64,000 nt of DNA from Pseudovirgaria hyperparasitica (GCF_010093815.1 NW_022985560.1:1051501-1115500), one strand, 5' to 3'. Counted from the first letter of the stretch, positions 1-12,378 are shown. Program-made: numbers and translations. The notes: generated from the sequence alone by a model not told the origin.

Positions 1-2930
1 AAAACTAGGACGCACCACTCTTTATACGAAGTAGCTACCTATCTAGATTACTAGTAAACCCTCGTTATTAATATAGAGATTATTAATCTTACTTCATCCC
101 TAATCGGATCTCCCTCACCTTATCTAAGATTATATATACTAAATACTTAATCCCTTACTCTTCGTACGAGTGTACCTCCTCTAAGCCAGCTAGTAATTAT
201 TATTCCTAAGGCATAAACTTAATATCTTCTTATACTATAGCCACCGGCTAGAGTAGATACCGTATAGATAATTACTCGTATAAGAGGAAACATCCCGCTT
301 ATTAAATAGGAAAGACAAGCATCTATATATCGTATGACTATATCTTATAGTGGAAAGAAGAAGAGGGATAGCAAGATATTCCTTTCTATATACTACTATG
401 TTACTATATATATAAAGGAAGGAATAGTTCTAAGAATAATAGGCTATAGTCGTACATGGTTAACTCTCTCTCCCCTCTCTTATTTTATATACTTATTTAC
501 TTAATAGAAGCTATAATAATCCCGGTAGTTAATACCTATTTCTAAGATATTATAAGCTTCGTACAAGATATACTTCTATGGGAGTTTAGAGTATCTCTAT
601 AGCTAAATAAGTTCAAGGCCATAGATTCTCTATATATCTCTACTAGTATTAAGGGCTAGTAGAATAAACTAACTAACCTTCTAAATTCCATGTACGAGAA
701 GTATATAGTGGATGAGTTCTTTATATATAGTAAGCTTTTCGAGGGAGAGGGTACTATAAAGAAGCTAATCCAGGTCTATATATATAGATAGGTATTAGAG
801 GTAGTGGAGAATAAGATTAAGAGCCTAGCACCATCTATATAAAAGAGGCTAAGGACTAAAACAATCTAGGATAAGGATCCCTTCTAGGATCTAATTTAAG
901 ACCTAGAAATCCAGCGTCTTATCCGGAAGGCAGTATCCAAGAGAAGTTATATAAAGGTTAAAACTAAAGGAGAGTCTCGTACGCTAAAAATAAAAATCAA
1001 GAAAGAGCTTAAGTTAGAGACGCCTAAGGATATCAAGAATAAGCCTTCTTACCCCTCTCTAAAAGAGAAACTTCATATATTAGATCTTACTTATACGAGT
1101 AGTACTAAAGGCTCTCCCCCTATACTACCTAGTTCTTCTAGTCTTTCTATATAGCTAATATCCATAGTAGAAGCTGAAACCTCTATACGATAATCATCCA
1201 TTAAGAAGGAAGGTAGAGAGAGTAATAAAGAGGATGATATTACCTAGAATTAATCTATAGGGATAATAATAAGGTCAAAAGGGAAAGGAAAAGAGTCTTA
1301 GTAGAGAAAGCCAACTAATTATATAGATTTAGGAGCTATTACTCCTCGTATAGAAGAGAATAGCAAAGTAGATATTCTAGTATACTCTAAAATTTTAAAG
1401 TTTTTCTTTCGTACGAGGGGCTTAAAGTCATATAATATAATATATACTAGTGCTAGACTAGGCCTAGTGCGGGGCTAGGCTCCCACATTTAATTCTACCT
1501 AAGCTCCACTTTAGCCTTACCTTTAATACCTTTAACCTTACCTCTAAAACTTTAAAATTCTCTCTTAACACCTCGTATAAAGCTATTATAGCTTTAAATT
1601 CTTTCTCTAGCCCTCTAGGCATCACCTCTTATATCTAGTATCACTAGATCTTCACTAAATAGGCGGATAAGATCCTTAAAACCCCACCCGGCGCCACTAA
1701 TTCTGACCCTAGTCTTTATATAGGCTAAGCTCCTGCCTTTAGCCTTATTAGATCGCCTACACCTACTACGTACGAGTAGGTATTCTTCTATAACCCTATT
1801 ATAGCTAATAAGCTATTAGAGATCTTTACCTTTAGTATTCGTACTAGCTATTCTAACTATAGATCTTTAATACTAACTTTAGTATAGAACCTAATCATTA
1901 TATAAGCTACTAATTGGCCTATTCGAACATGGGAGAATCGCGCTATATATAATAGCACCCTTACTCTAGTTATCGTACGCCGCGGTGCCCTTAAGGCTAA
2001 GGCTCTCTTATTATAGCGGGCTTCATATATAAAGGCCTTTATTATCCACTCTCGCGGTTAGTAATACCTTCTTTAGAATTAGTTATCGTATATATACTAA
2101 TATTAAACCTAGGGTTTAAGAATACTATACCATGCGATAGATATATTCGTGCCTATAATAGTATAAATGAATTTAAGACGTACGTAGGCTATATTAGTCT
2201 ATATAGCTACTTTAATAATACCTACTCTAACTATATATATACCGAAGTAACTACCCGCTATAGTAAGAATTATAAGATTAAGGATATAAAGGATCTCTCG
2301 TACGACGAGTTTACGCGCCGTTTCCCTAATAGTCTACCATAGCCCCGCCCATCTTTAGCTAGTAAGCGTGTAGTAGGTAGCCTTAGCAGCCCTCCTAGCG
2401 TAAAACGTATCACATAATCTTAGGAAAGAACTGGTTAGCATGGATTTCTAGGGAGATAGGTGTCGTACGACACATAAAGGTTACATTATAAATATATAGT
2501 AGTAGAAATTAAAGAAATCTATACTTAAATCCTATAGAAATCTTAAGCTAATAACTTTACCTAATTAATACTATTAGGTCTAGAAGGGACTTCTATAGAA
2601 AATGGCTGTAGAGACTTCTAACTTCTAACTTTTGAGTTTTAGAAGTGTGGCCCGCTAACACATACCGTCCGCGGTATATACTCCCTTATACTTAGGTTAT
2701 TCACTTACTCTAGATCTATATCTAATCTTAGTCTCTCTGGTAATAGTATAGAGAGAGACTTCATATATATTAAGTTATTAGTAGAACTTAAGATATACTA
2801 AATCTTGAAGAGTCCTTATATAATCCTTAAGATTATCTAAGGTCTTACATATAGAAATATCTTATGATAATGAAAAGTATTAAAAGAATCTTATAGTATA
2901 GGGATCTTGCTATAATATAGAGAGGGATGT
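1..2930. repeat. AT-rich decayed repeat block (RIP-like relic)
   Basis: The block is dominated by TATA, CTAG and TTA-type words, has no readable ORF on either strand, and changes sharply to ordinary genic DNA just before the Trs33 gene. The excess of TpA over CpA/TpG words is what repeat-induced point mutation leaves in ascomycete repeats; this reading is inference because no dinucleotide count was run. A purine run followed by TGTTAG near 2917-2935 and the word TGGCCCGCTAACA near 2648-2660 resemble retrotransposon terminal sequences, so an LTR element is possible, but the family cannot be named. It is old and broken throughout. Confidence 0.7.
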
Positions 2931-3183
2931 TAGTAGTGTTCTAGATGATAAATGTAGTTAGGCCCAAAGCAACGCTAGATCGTATACGGACTAGCGGAAT
3001 ACCATGTCAACCCACGACACGACGCAAGCGGATGGTCTTGCTTGTGAAGGCCAGAAACAAACCGATTCTGCAACGCACTGTATATCACAAACAACACACA
3101 ATCAACCCATCCTCGACCCGCCCCAGACGACCGAACCTCCCCTCTCACTCTCCCCCTCCCGGTCACTCATCCACCTCTCCAGC

Positions 3184-4098
3184 ATGGCAACCCAACAGCC
3201 CGAGCTCTCCTCCTCCTCCACCACCACCACAGACCCCTTCGTCTCCATCTCCTGCCTCGACTTCCTCCTCATCGAGCTCGTGCCCATGGCATACCGCATC
3301 GCCGCCGAACTCTCCGCCCGCGAGGAAGATTGGACACGGCCAATTGGCGCTCTAAACACTACCACCACTACTACTGGCACCTCCTCCCGAGCGCAGGACA
3401 CGACGAGTACGACTGGGGGAGGAGGAGGGGGTGGAGGTGGAGATGGAGGTACGGCCGGCAGCGTTGCCATCGTAGACGACGAGGAGACGCGCGAGGCAGT
3501 GTTCTACAGGTTGGAGATGCTGGGGTACCGCGTCGGACTGGGGATCACGGAGCGGTATGGCACTCTCATTCCCCCCTCATCTACTCTCCTTTCTCCATTT
3601 CCCCACCAAAGCCATGAACGATAAATGAAAATCAAGAACCCTTAACCGCAACACCCACTGACCCAACCCAGATTCTCCCGCGACAAGCCGCGCTCCACAG
3701 ACGCGCTCGACACCATCAAATTTCTCTGCAAGGACATCTGGCTGCTCGTCTTCCGCAAGCAGATTGACAATCTCAAGACGAATCACCGGGGCATATACGT
3801 GCTGACGGACAACGCGTTCAAGCCGCTGACACGCATGTCGGCGGAGAGAGGGCAGGGCGATAGCATGCTGGCGCGGGCACAGCCGGTACGTTAAACCTTT
3901 TTTTTTTTGGATGAAGGGAGATCAGAGTTGAGTGAGGGAAATTGGCTGACCTGGTTGGCTGGACAGTTCTTGTACTTCCCTTCGGGCGTGCTGAGAGGGG
4001 CTTTGGCGTCGATGGGAATTAACGCGACGGTGCAGGCGGAAACTACTGCTTTACCAGGGGCCACTTTTCAGATCAAGACGGTTGGGGCACGGCCTTGA
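3184..4098 (+). CDS. TRS33: TRAPP complex subunit Trs33 (TRAPPC6-like)
   Basis: Subunit of the TRAPP tethering complex, which activates the Ypt1/Rab1 GTPase in ER-Golgi and endosomal traffic. Exons are 3184-3554, 3672-3885 and 3967-4098, giving 238 residues. The Bet3-fold core is clear: LEMLGYRVG near residue 110, FSRDKPRSTDALDTIKF across the first junction, KQIDNLKTNHRGIYVLTDN, then FPSGVLRGALASMGINATV and LPGATFQIKT at the end. The ATG at 3184 was chosen because the family begins about there; an in-frame ATG at 3004 would add 60 unlikely residues. A Thr run followed by a poly-Gly run (about residues 60-92) interrupts the N-terminal half and is unlike the compact animal homologue. The gene begins about 250 bp from the decayed AT block. 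Confidence 0.93.
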
Positions 4099-4501
4099 TC
4101 GTGCTTTTCGGACATAGAATTGACGTACGGCATATTTGATCGCATCTAGCGCGGCGTTGCATTGGGAGGCTCAATACCCGGAATGGTTACATATCTAAGC
4201 ATCACGACACAATTCTCTCATGCTCAATTTCACTCGACACAGCATGAAGCATCGTGCGTACATACTGACGTCAGAAGAGGAGCAACAGTCTGTCATTTGG
4301 GCTGCTAAGTCTGCTCACCGAACACTTTACGTATCTATTTTACGATTATAATCTGAGCGTCTTTCATAGGAAGGAGCTGTTATAATCTATCTGCCAAGCA
4401 TTAGCACCGGCCATTTGTCGCATCCTCTCTGCGGTTGGGGGACAAGAGGTGATGATAGGAGCTCGAAGGTGATGATAGGAGCTCGAAATGCACAGGCGTA
4501 C
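4099..4501. other. convergent 3' intergenic region
   Basis: Lies between the stop codons of Trs33 and malate dehydrogenase, so it should hold both 3' UTRs. Apart from the short tandem duplication listed separately, no gene or RNA is recognised. Confidence 0.6.
4448..4487. repeat. perfect 20-bp tandem duplication
   Basis: GGTGATGATAGGAGCTCGAA occurs twice head to tail (4448-4467 and 4468-4487), 15 bp past the malate dehydrogenase stop codon in that gene's presumed 3' UTR. Identical copies suggest a recent slippage or duplication event. Confidence 0.95.
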
Positions 4502-5977
4502 TCACTTTTGGGGTGGGTTACGAACGAATTCGACACCCTTCTCGATGTTGCCCTTGAGACCTTCCACGGCAACCGAAAGAAGCTTCTTCTCGGCGTCGTT
4601 AGCCTTGCTGACAATGTCGATTGCCTTCTTGGCACCGTTGGGCTAGAAGACTGTTAGCTGAAAACTACCATGAGTGGGTGTCGAGGCTTACGCCGAGCTC
4701 GATAGGAACGGAGAAGAAGTCAACACCGACGGCTTTCTGGATAGCTTCGCCACCCTCGATGCCGGGCAGGTAGACGTATGATGGCTCGATTATGCCAGAC
4801 TCTCCCTTGACGGCCTTTGCTACCTTCTCGGCGAAGCTATGAAAGCGTTAGCATATAGTCCAGACAGTTCCAATGACAACTTACCGGAAGCCAGCGTATG
4901 CCATGGAGAGAGTCGCTGAGCCGGCACCGTCTTTGGCCTTTACGACCTCGTCACCGCCAAACTGAACGCCTGAGTGCACAATTAAGCGACTGCTTCAACG
5001 ATCGAGTTGGATATCTTACGGTTGATGAGAGCATCGAGCTTATCAGCAGGAATATCTACGGACGGTTGAGCTTGGCTGAAGAGAGGGACGATGGTCTCGC
5101 CGGAGTGACCGCCCACAACAGGGATCACAAGCTCTGATGGGTTCTTTGAGCCAACGATCTCACCGACGAAGGTCTCGGCACGGACAACATCAAGGGTGGT
5201 AACACCGAAGAGTCTGGTAGGGTCGAAAACGTTTGCGCGCTTGAGGACCTCGGCAGCGATTGGGACGGTGGAGTTGACAGGGTTGGAGATGATGAGGACG
5301 AAAGCCTTGGGGCAGATCTCGGCGATACCTTGCACGAGACCTTGGACAATGCCAGCGTTGATCTTGAACAGGTCGTCACGGGTCATACCAGGCTTTCCTG
5401 TATGTAGGTGATGAGTATGGTGAGCTCGTGTGGTTCGGTGGCGGACACATACTTGGAATGCCAGCTGGAATTACAACGAGCTCAGCACCCTTAAAAGCCT
5501 GCTTCATACCATCATCCTTGGGAAGGTACCCAGTGATTTTCTACACAGTCTTAGCATTAATTGTATGTATGGAAAGTTATCGTTCGATCGTACCGCTGGA
5601 GAGGAGATGTGAGAGAGATCGGCTATCAATATTGTCAGCATCTGAAATTCGACGTCATGAAGCCAGCAGCGAATTGGTCTGGTGTCATTCCGTATCGACG
5701 CAGAAACACAAGATAGCTATGAAATGATGTTGTGGGCTTACCTGCGACACCGGGCGTGTTGACGACATCGTATAGAGCCAATTCAGTGATGAGGGGGCAG
5801 GCCTTGAGGAGCAGCGACAACGGCTATGAATCTCTAGTCAATTACAATCCGTCTAGAAGCACTGCTAGAGGGCTTTACCTGTCCAATACCACCGGCAGCA
5901 CCAGCAACGACTATGTGAGATCCGGTCAGCGGTGATGAAGCTCATATGATCTGTCAATAGCCCATACCGGCTTTCAT
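4502..5977 (-). CDS. malate dehydrogenase, NAD-dependent, cytosolic type
   Basis: Interconverts malate and oxaloacetate with NAD(H). Nine exons were read: 5968-5977, 5879-5910, 5742-5823, 5594-5622, 5453-5540, 5020-5397, 4885-4969, 4692-4836, 4502-4642, giving 329 residues, the normal length for the family. The protein opens at the Rossmann fold ([20 protein letters not shown]) without a mitochondrial presequence, hence the cytosolic call. Later come [16 protein letters not shown] (substrate-binding Arg loop), [15 protein letters not shown], and [13 protein letters not shown] with the catalytic His. The C-terminus FVRNPPQK is not a clear PTS1 signal. The first exon is only 10 nt and exons 2 and 4 are about 30 nt, so simple ORF finders miss the N-terminus. 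Confidence 0.95.
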
Positions 5978-6818
5978 TGTGTTGATTGGGCGGGGTTTTG
6001 TACGGAAATCGAAGTTGTAATGAGTCCTGGATGAGAATCAGAATCTACTCAAGATGTATGAGACAGCATAGAGTCTTACAGAGTTCAATGGCAGATGAAA
6101 GTATAGCGTGAGTTTTGAGGAAGAGTGGGTAGGTTGCGGCGGTCAAGGGCTGGGCGGGGTGTTTTGGATGATTGGGGATGAATGCGGGGCACACGGACTG
6201 CTGCTCAGTAGGGTTGCAGGTACACAAGCGCACGGTCGTTAATTCGAGTAATATAGTGACCGGCCGGTCCTCAAATAATGACGTTGCGAATGTTTCAAGA
6301 ATCCAGGTGTCATGCCAGTAGTCCTCAAGACCATTTATATCTCTCAAATCCGTGTCTTCGGCCGGGAAAAACCACCCCAAGACACCCTCGGCCAAGGCAT
6401 GTGAAGTGTACACTCGGAAACAGTCGGGCTCGAAATACATGAGATAGAGCAATCAACGCCTTGCCAGACAGACACTATATGTAGACCGCGGTTCGACTGG
6501 GTCCACTTTATCGAAATAAAGAATGAATATGTGACATTCCGAGATGTCCAAGATCCGCTTGCACCATACTCCACTCAGTATCTCCTTTAGGACAACCAGT
6601 TTCCGGTAGCTGTCAAAGCCTGCCCATCAATTCGTAGAAATGGCCTTGGAACGCCAGAACAGAAGATATACAATGCCTGCTTGATTTGCCCTGACGGGTC
6701 TTGCGGACCCGACTGTATGACAAACCAGAGTGCCCGACAATCAAGAATACACATTGTCAACAGACGTAAAAGCAAATGCAAAACATCGTCATGCGAGAGC
6801 CACTGTCAACAGCATGCA
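5978..6818. other. intergenic region upstream of malate dehydrogenase
   Basis: Separates two genes on the minus strand, so it holds the HapE 3' UTR and the malate dehydrogenase promoter. A CCAAT box (minus strand, 5985-5989) sits 8 bp before the malate dehydrogenase ATG next to a GC-rich CCCCGCC run. Small ORFs here show no family resemblance. Confidence 0.5.
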
Positions 6819-7998
6819 TCAAGGACCATAGTCCTCGCGCTCTCCCTCTGCATCAGCCTCCGGATCATGTTGTCGATAGTTTTGCGGGTCTTGTGCACCT
6901 GAATGGTCAGGTCCCCTCTGGGGGACAGAGTACATTTGCTAGCAATATTAGAATGTATAGTTTTGCCGACTTCGCAGTGACTTACCGGTTGTTGCATGCC
7001 GTACGGTGCGTACATGCTCTGATCAAACATCTGCTGCTGCGCCTGTGGGTAGCCGGCTGATGGATCTGGTACACCTGGTGGGAACATTCCCGGAGGTCCC
7101 TTGTACTCTTGCTCAGATATGTGTTGACTCATATGTTCCGGTGGTCCCATAGGATACTGCTGCGTATGCATACCCATCGGTGGAACACCTTGCTGGACTG
7201 CAGCTGGTGCAGCTGGCGCAGGCGCTGATTGTCCTCCAGTCCGCTTGTGTGGGCTAGCATCCTCGCGTGGAACAATGTCGATAAGGAAGTCGAACATATC
7301 CGATTTGATCAACGCAGACGCAATGTCGGAACGCTGTAGAGTGCGGCGCTTGTTCTCCTCAGCGTGAATCCAGGCACGCATGGTAAGCTCTGTGATGAAG
7401 ATGTCGCAACCCTTTGCGAAAAGAATGGGGGCTTCCGCGGATATCATCTTGACTTCTGGATCGGCCTTCATGACCTTTTTGATTCTTGCCAGAGGCAAAG
7501 GGTGTATTTTGTAGTCATGATCCTCCGTCTCCAGCTTCGTGATCTGATGCTGCCAATAGGTATTAAGGATATCGCGGTATTGTCCGTTAAGACCTTGATT
7601 GACCTAGAGCACCGTAAGCACATATCAGTTGCACAGAAGGGAGGTGAGTGTATACATTGGCCCACGAGCCTGTGAATAGTTGTGGATCTGGCGCGTGGCC
7701 TGAAGCGGCTATCTGGACCAAACAATCAGCGACGAGGATTTATATGAGACGTATTCGATTCCACATTGGTGACGTACTGACGCGCTCGCACCTGTTGATG
7801 AAGTCAGTATATAAACAGTCTCTAGCTAGTCTGTGTCTTTATTGCAGGATGGAGCTTGGGCGCGTCGCGACCAGCGGATGACGTACCATAGTGACCTGAA
7901 TGCTCAGTCTTGTATGCAGGATTGCCATTTTGCCCGTCATATCTGCGTGGCGCCTGTTGGCGCATCTTTTGCTGGCCTGGTATGCTCGAGGGGTCCAT
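6819..7998 (-). CDS. hapE: CCAAT-binding factor subunit C (HapE / NF-YC)
   Basis: Histone-fold subunit of the heteromeric CCAAT-binding complex, which acts in the nucleus on respiration, iron and nitrogen genes. Exons: 7887-7998, 7778-7791 (14 nt), 7656-7712, 6986-7603, 6819-6917, giving 299 residues. The signature core reads [20 protein letters not shown], then [36 protein letters not shown] and [20 protein letters not shown], nearly invariant in fungi. After it comes a Gln/Pro/Met-rich tail and an acidic end ([15 protein letters not shown]). An in-frame ATG at 8076 would add 26 residues; 7998 is preferred because the sequence above it is basic and UTR-like. Some residues around the 14-nt exon are inferred from phase and splice borders rather than from conservation. 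Confidence 0.93.
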
Positions 7999-9474
7999 GG
8001 GTCGCGAAATTTGTGCGCCGGACTGTCGCGACGGAGCTCGCCTGGGTGGGCGGAAGAGGGCTAGAGTGTGCGTCACTCAAGGAGAATGAGAGATCAAGAG
8101 AAGGTAAAGGGCAATCGAAATGATCCGCCAGAGGGATGAGTCAGTTGCTCTGGTGCAGACGAGGATGTATGAGATGCGATGTCGAGTGAGTAGTGCTGCG
8201 CTGGATGATGGTGTAGCTTGTTAAGAACGCACTGTTAAGATCAGGGAAGCGGGCGGGGAAATTGGTGCTGTGCCGAATGGAGGAGGATCTGATGGCTGTC
8301 CGTGTGGGATTATGCGCGTCCAAAGGTAAGACCAAGGCCAGATGGAAATGCGCTGAGATGTGCAGCTGTGTATACTGTGTTTACTTGATGGTGTGGTAGC
8401 TGTCGAGCTCGTCGTCGAATGAGAAGCTTCCTTGCTTGTCGCGTCTCTCAAAACCTGGCTGGTGTTGTAGGGCGGCGAATCGGGAGGCTTTATGGGTAGA
8501 AATAGCTGGCCCAGCGAACCACAATGGAGAGCAGCTCGGCACTTTTGAGTAAATACTATATGGAGTTTGTCTTGGGGAGGATTGGATGAACTGCTTTTAT
8601 ATATACTCTACCTTCATATTCAGCCTAGCAGTCCCATCCCATCTATTTATTCCAACCGACCCCATCCCTCTCTGCTGGTGGACCTAATTACCTTCTTCTG
8701 GCAATCTACAGCCGCCGCTGGAGGACCATGATTGACAACGCATCCATTCGCTCCATCATTCCTCCATGCCCTCCCTCTCTTTCACCTGCCACACAAGACA
8801 TCAACAAGGCTAGGTAGGCTTGATCGTGTCGTGCCTTTGCATACCCCAGCCGTAGCATTGCGAACATCTGCACTTTGCTGCGCCGTCTGAGTATGCGTGG
8901 GTGTGATTGGCTGAGAATGTGATTTGCTGGCGAGGCTGACCCAAATGGATGCCACTGATGCGTTGTTCTGCCCTTCAAACTGCCTACAATGCATCCGCTA
9001 GCGTGCAAGATTTTCTTCATGGCAGTCAGGATCTGTAAATAGCATTGCAAGCTTCACTTTTTCTCGATGAGCTGGCTGTATAGGCTCATGGGGTGACGTC
9101 GAAGGATGGCATTTGCAGCGTCGCGATCACACTGCGTCGAGATTGTGCTGCACGAACATATCATCAAGGTCGAATGACTTCAAAAAGTGTGCACCTTGAA
9201 AGCTGTCGGGGACATACGTGTACAATCGGTGTTTGTTTCTGTTATGGTCATCGTCTTGTCGGTGCTTCGTCTCTTTTTGGTAATATTGATACCCAGATAT
9301 TACAATGATCTAATTATCCATGGATTGAGGTGGTTCTCAGACTAATTAAGGCATCAGAACTCATGCCTGGCGTGACGGAATAACTTCGGTAGGGGGCCGA
9401 GCTTTCGTTAATTTAGTACGAGGGTAAGATTTCTCAAAATTCTCAGGTCGAGCTTTTTAATTTTTCAGCCCAGC
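7999..9474. other. divergent promoter region between hapE and FCF2
   Basis: About 1.5 kb with no convincing gene. It must contain the hapE 5' UTR and promoter (left) and the FCF2 promoter (right). A pyrimidine-rich C-heavy tract (about 8600-8700) is followed by a G/T-heavy tract (about 8870-8950). A CCAAT box in reverse orientation lies at 8906-8910; its use by the CCAAT complex is speculation. Confidence 0.4.
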
Positions 9475-10371
9475 ATGACTGAAATCAGTCAGCCGAACCT
9501 AGCTCTCGACTCTGATGATGATCTTTCAGAAGATCAGATACAAGGCCTGCTGAAAGAAGCAGAGGAGCGCCTTCGCGAGCGTGCAAGCACCACGTCATCC
9601 ACCATACAGCTTTCCGAGAAGCAGTTCAGATTTCCGAAGCTGGATGCTGGCGAAGTCAACAAACCATACGTCCAAAACAAAAATGGTGTAGCTCACGCCG
9701 ACTCAGCACGGCTGCTCTCGGATGAAGAGAGAAAGCTCGCCAACGGGTTTCGGAAAGTGGAAGACCCTGTTGCGCTCAAGAAGAGAAAGGTCGAGGTAAG
9801 CACTGCCCATTCCTTTCGTTGCCAATGAGGAAGATAAACCCAATCATTCCTTGATGCAGATCAGCGCTCCGTTATGGAATCGCCCTGCAACATGAAAGTT
9901 CTTTTCATAGTTACTCTGAGGCACATTTCAGTTGTTTCGCACTTGCCCGTTATTTTTTTGGCAAATAATGGGATTGACAAAAGTCAGGAAAAGAAAGCTT
10001 CTGCCGGTCCGCAATGGTACAATCTGCCCAAGACAGACTTGACGCCTGAAGTGAAGCGTGATCTTCAACTCATTCAGATGAGGGGTGTCCTTGACCCACA
10101 TCGTCACTACAAGAAAGAGTCTGGAAAATCGAAAGCACCAGAGTTTTCCCAGATTGGAACAATTATTGAAGGACCTACCGAATACTATAGTGCTCGGATT
10201 CAGAACAAAGACCGAAAGCGGACTTTTGTCGACGAAGTTCTTGCTGCAGAGGCCCAGAGTGGACGTTTCAAGAAGAAGGCTAGCGATATTCAGATGGCAA
10301 AGGCCAGTGGGAAGAAACGGCACTACCAAGCCATGAAGGAGAAACGAGCGAGCAAGTTCAAGAATGGCTGA
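9475..10371 (+). CDS. FCF2: Fcf2-type pre-rRNA processing protein
   Basis: Small nucleolar protein of the SSU processome, needed for early cleavages that make 18S rRNA. Exons 9475-9795 and 9988-10371 give 234 residues. The N-terminal half is acidic (DSDDDLSEDQIQGLLKEAEE, helical). The conserved Fcf2 domain follows the intron: QWYNLPKTDLTPEVKRDLQL, RGVLDPHRHYKK, IGTIIEGPTEYYSARI, FVDEVLAAEAQSGRFKKK, and a basic end SGKKRHYQAMKEKRASKFK. The 192-bp intron is longer than its neighbours, so a small extra exon inside it is not excluded. It is transcribed divergently from hapE. Confidence 0.9.
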
Positions 10372-12378
10372 TGTCCAAACTCTTCCTTGTCTCAATACAA
10401 ACACTACTCTGGCGAGCTACCTCTATTGCCAGCAACACCATCGAGAAGGCATTCCCACATGACCTTACACTCTGTTGAAACACAACTCATGGAAGACTAT
10501 ATGATCAATCGAACTGGCAATGTCAGTCGGATGAATCTCAAAGAGTCTCGCCGGGGCCATGGCCCATTTAGATGGGTGCTAGTCAGGCCAATCGAGGTCA
10601 CAATGGGGCAACTCAGACCTATCTTGTGGTTGATGGAGCACGAAATGAGCGTGTACGCCGTACAATAGTCCCCATTGACGAGGCAGACAGAAAGCGGTCA
10701 CGAATGGCACATGGGCCACGATGAGCGACCGTGGCCGGATATCGATAGAGACTGGAGGACAAAATCGTTTCGAGCAATGCAATATTGACGATGTTGCACT
10801 TGAATCTACAATGTATCTCTCACGCCGACTCAAGTCGGCCGGTGTGAACGTTTCGACCCGTGCACCAATTACCTTTACGACGACGTCATCTGTGTTTCGC
10901 TCTGATCACTAAGCGTCTGTGCCTGCAATCTGTGCCTGCAATCTGTGCCTGCAATCTGTGAACGCGTATAGCAGCCAGATCGAAGCGAGGCAGATGCGCT
11001 CGTTGCCAGCTAGGCTCGCCGGCCGACGCAAAGTCATCGACCAGCCTTAATTACCTGCGGAACCAAATCTGGCTACGCAAGATACAGCGTAGCATCAACC
11101 GCGCCGCAATGTAGACGAAATGTTAGTTCCATATAGATGTCTGGCCACGGCTAGCTATAGCTGAGCTCGAATGACCATTCATCGTCCTCTTATTCATATC
11201 GGTATCCGAACTGACACACAAATGGCTAGTGGGTCCGTTGGCATGTGGGAGGTTCGGCACGTAAGATTCGTTAAATCCATACGCAGGTGCATCCCGAGCA
11301 AACCCAGTGCATACACGAACAAATACAAGGATTCATAGAGGTGAGAGTCATTACTGTCCTAGCTTGATACAGGCGGTCGATATTGAGATGAGATGGGTTG
11401 GTCTGAGGATGTTGTGTTGGGTAGCAGCATCGCGTCCGCGAGAGAATGGTATGGAGGAGATTAAGTTCAGGGAATCAAGGAGTGTTTCAGAGTTACGTGC
11501 CGGTGTCCTCGACATTCCTTATTATTGTCATTGTTGTTGTTATGAATGAATGACGCATGGCCCTCTGACTGGTAGGTTGGGTTCCTTCGGGCTTCAGTAG
11601 CAGTGCGGCGGTCCAGCCACCACTCTCCGCGCTAAAATTGACCCGTTTCCGAACTTCCAGGTCTTTGAGGAAATATCAACCCACCTGAAAATTCTCCTTC
11701 ATTCCCCTACAAACCTTACCGTCCATTACGGACCTCTACTTATCATTCACTGTCATTGTTTCTGTTTAGGACTGTTGGCGACAGTATCGTGCTGAAGTCT
11801 AGAGTTCTCCCTGCTGCACAACCTCGCCCAAGTGGCACGACGCTCTATATTCGCCAACACCACAAACCTTCACACTTAGCAGCTCCCGTCTGCGAAGTAT
11901 CCTTGGAGATTGCCAGTCGCGCTTTCTCTACGTGTATCCACGAACCCTAACGCTTCGGCGTTTTGACGAATAACACCTTCAAGTTGGCGGGCATCAACAT
12001 CCTTCGGTTTTCCTTCATCCGCCCTCTCCTCGGCCCAAAGATTTGGGTCTACGGAGGCGACAAGAAGCCTCCATAACTTGACCGAACTCGCTGCTCTATT
12101 ATACACCATCGAATACTGAATATAATACCCAAGTCACTTTGGTCCGCGGAGGAGGGACGCAAGCATCCTCAAAGACAAAGAAACCATCAGGCCTAGTGTA
12201 GGGGACCTCCCTACGCGAAGCCATCTTTCAAATTGAGTGCGCTTAGGCGGTGAGCGCTCACAGGCGACTCGCCTTGGTCGCTGGGCTGTGGATCGGTCGC
12301 GTGCAGAATTACTGAAAAGAGAGTCGAAAGAACGAGGAAGGGGACCGAAAAGCGGCATTTTTGTCATAGGCCATCATT
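10372..12378. other. 2-kb intergenic region
   Basis: Lies between FCF2 and the CorA-type transporter, both on the plus strand. No ORF resembles a known protein and no tRNA was recognised. It holds the short 13-bp tandem repeat listed separately and CT-rich tracts near 11680-11750 and 11990-12030. Confidence 0.4.
10917..10960. repeat. 13-bp tandem repeat, about 3.4 copies
   Basis: The unit CTGTGCCTGCAAT is repeated head to tail three times with a partial fourth copy, without mismatch, in the FCF2-CorA intergenic region. Confidence 0.95.

Noticed and set aside
1-2930. CRISPR array or bacterial-type element
   Set aside because: No regularly spaced direct repeats; the organism is eukaryotic.
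6486-6506. GGTTCGACTGG resembling a tRNA T-loop
   Set aside because: The flanking bases do not form a T-stem and no acceptor or anticodon arm fits.
6045-6781. Small minus-strand frames between hapE and malate dehydrogenase
   Set aside because: No domain or splice pattern supports them.
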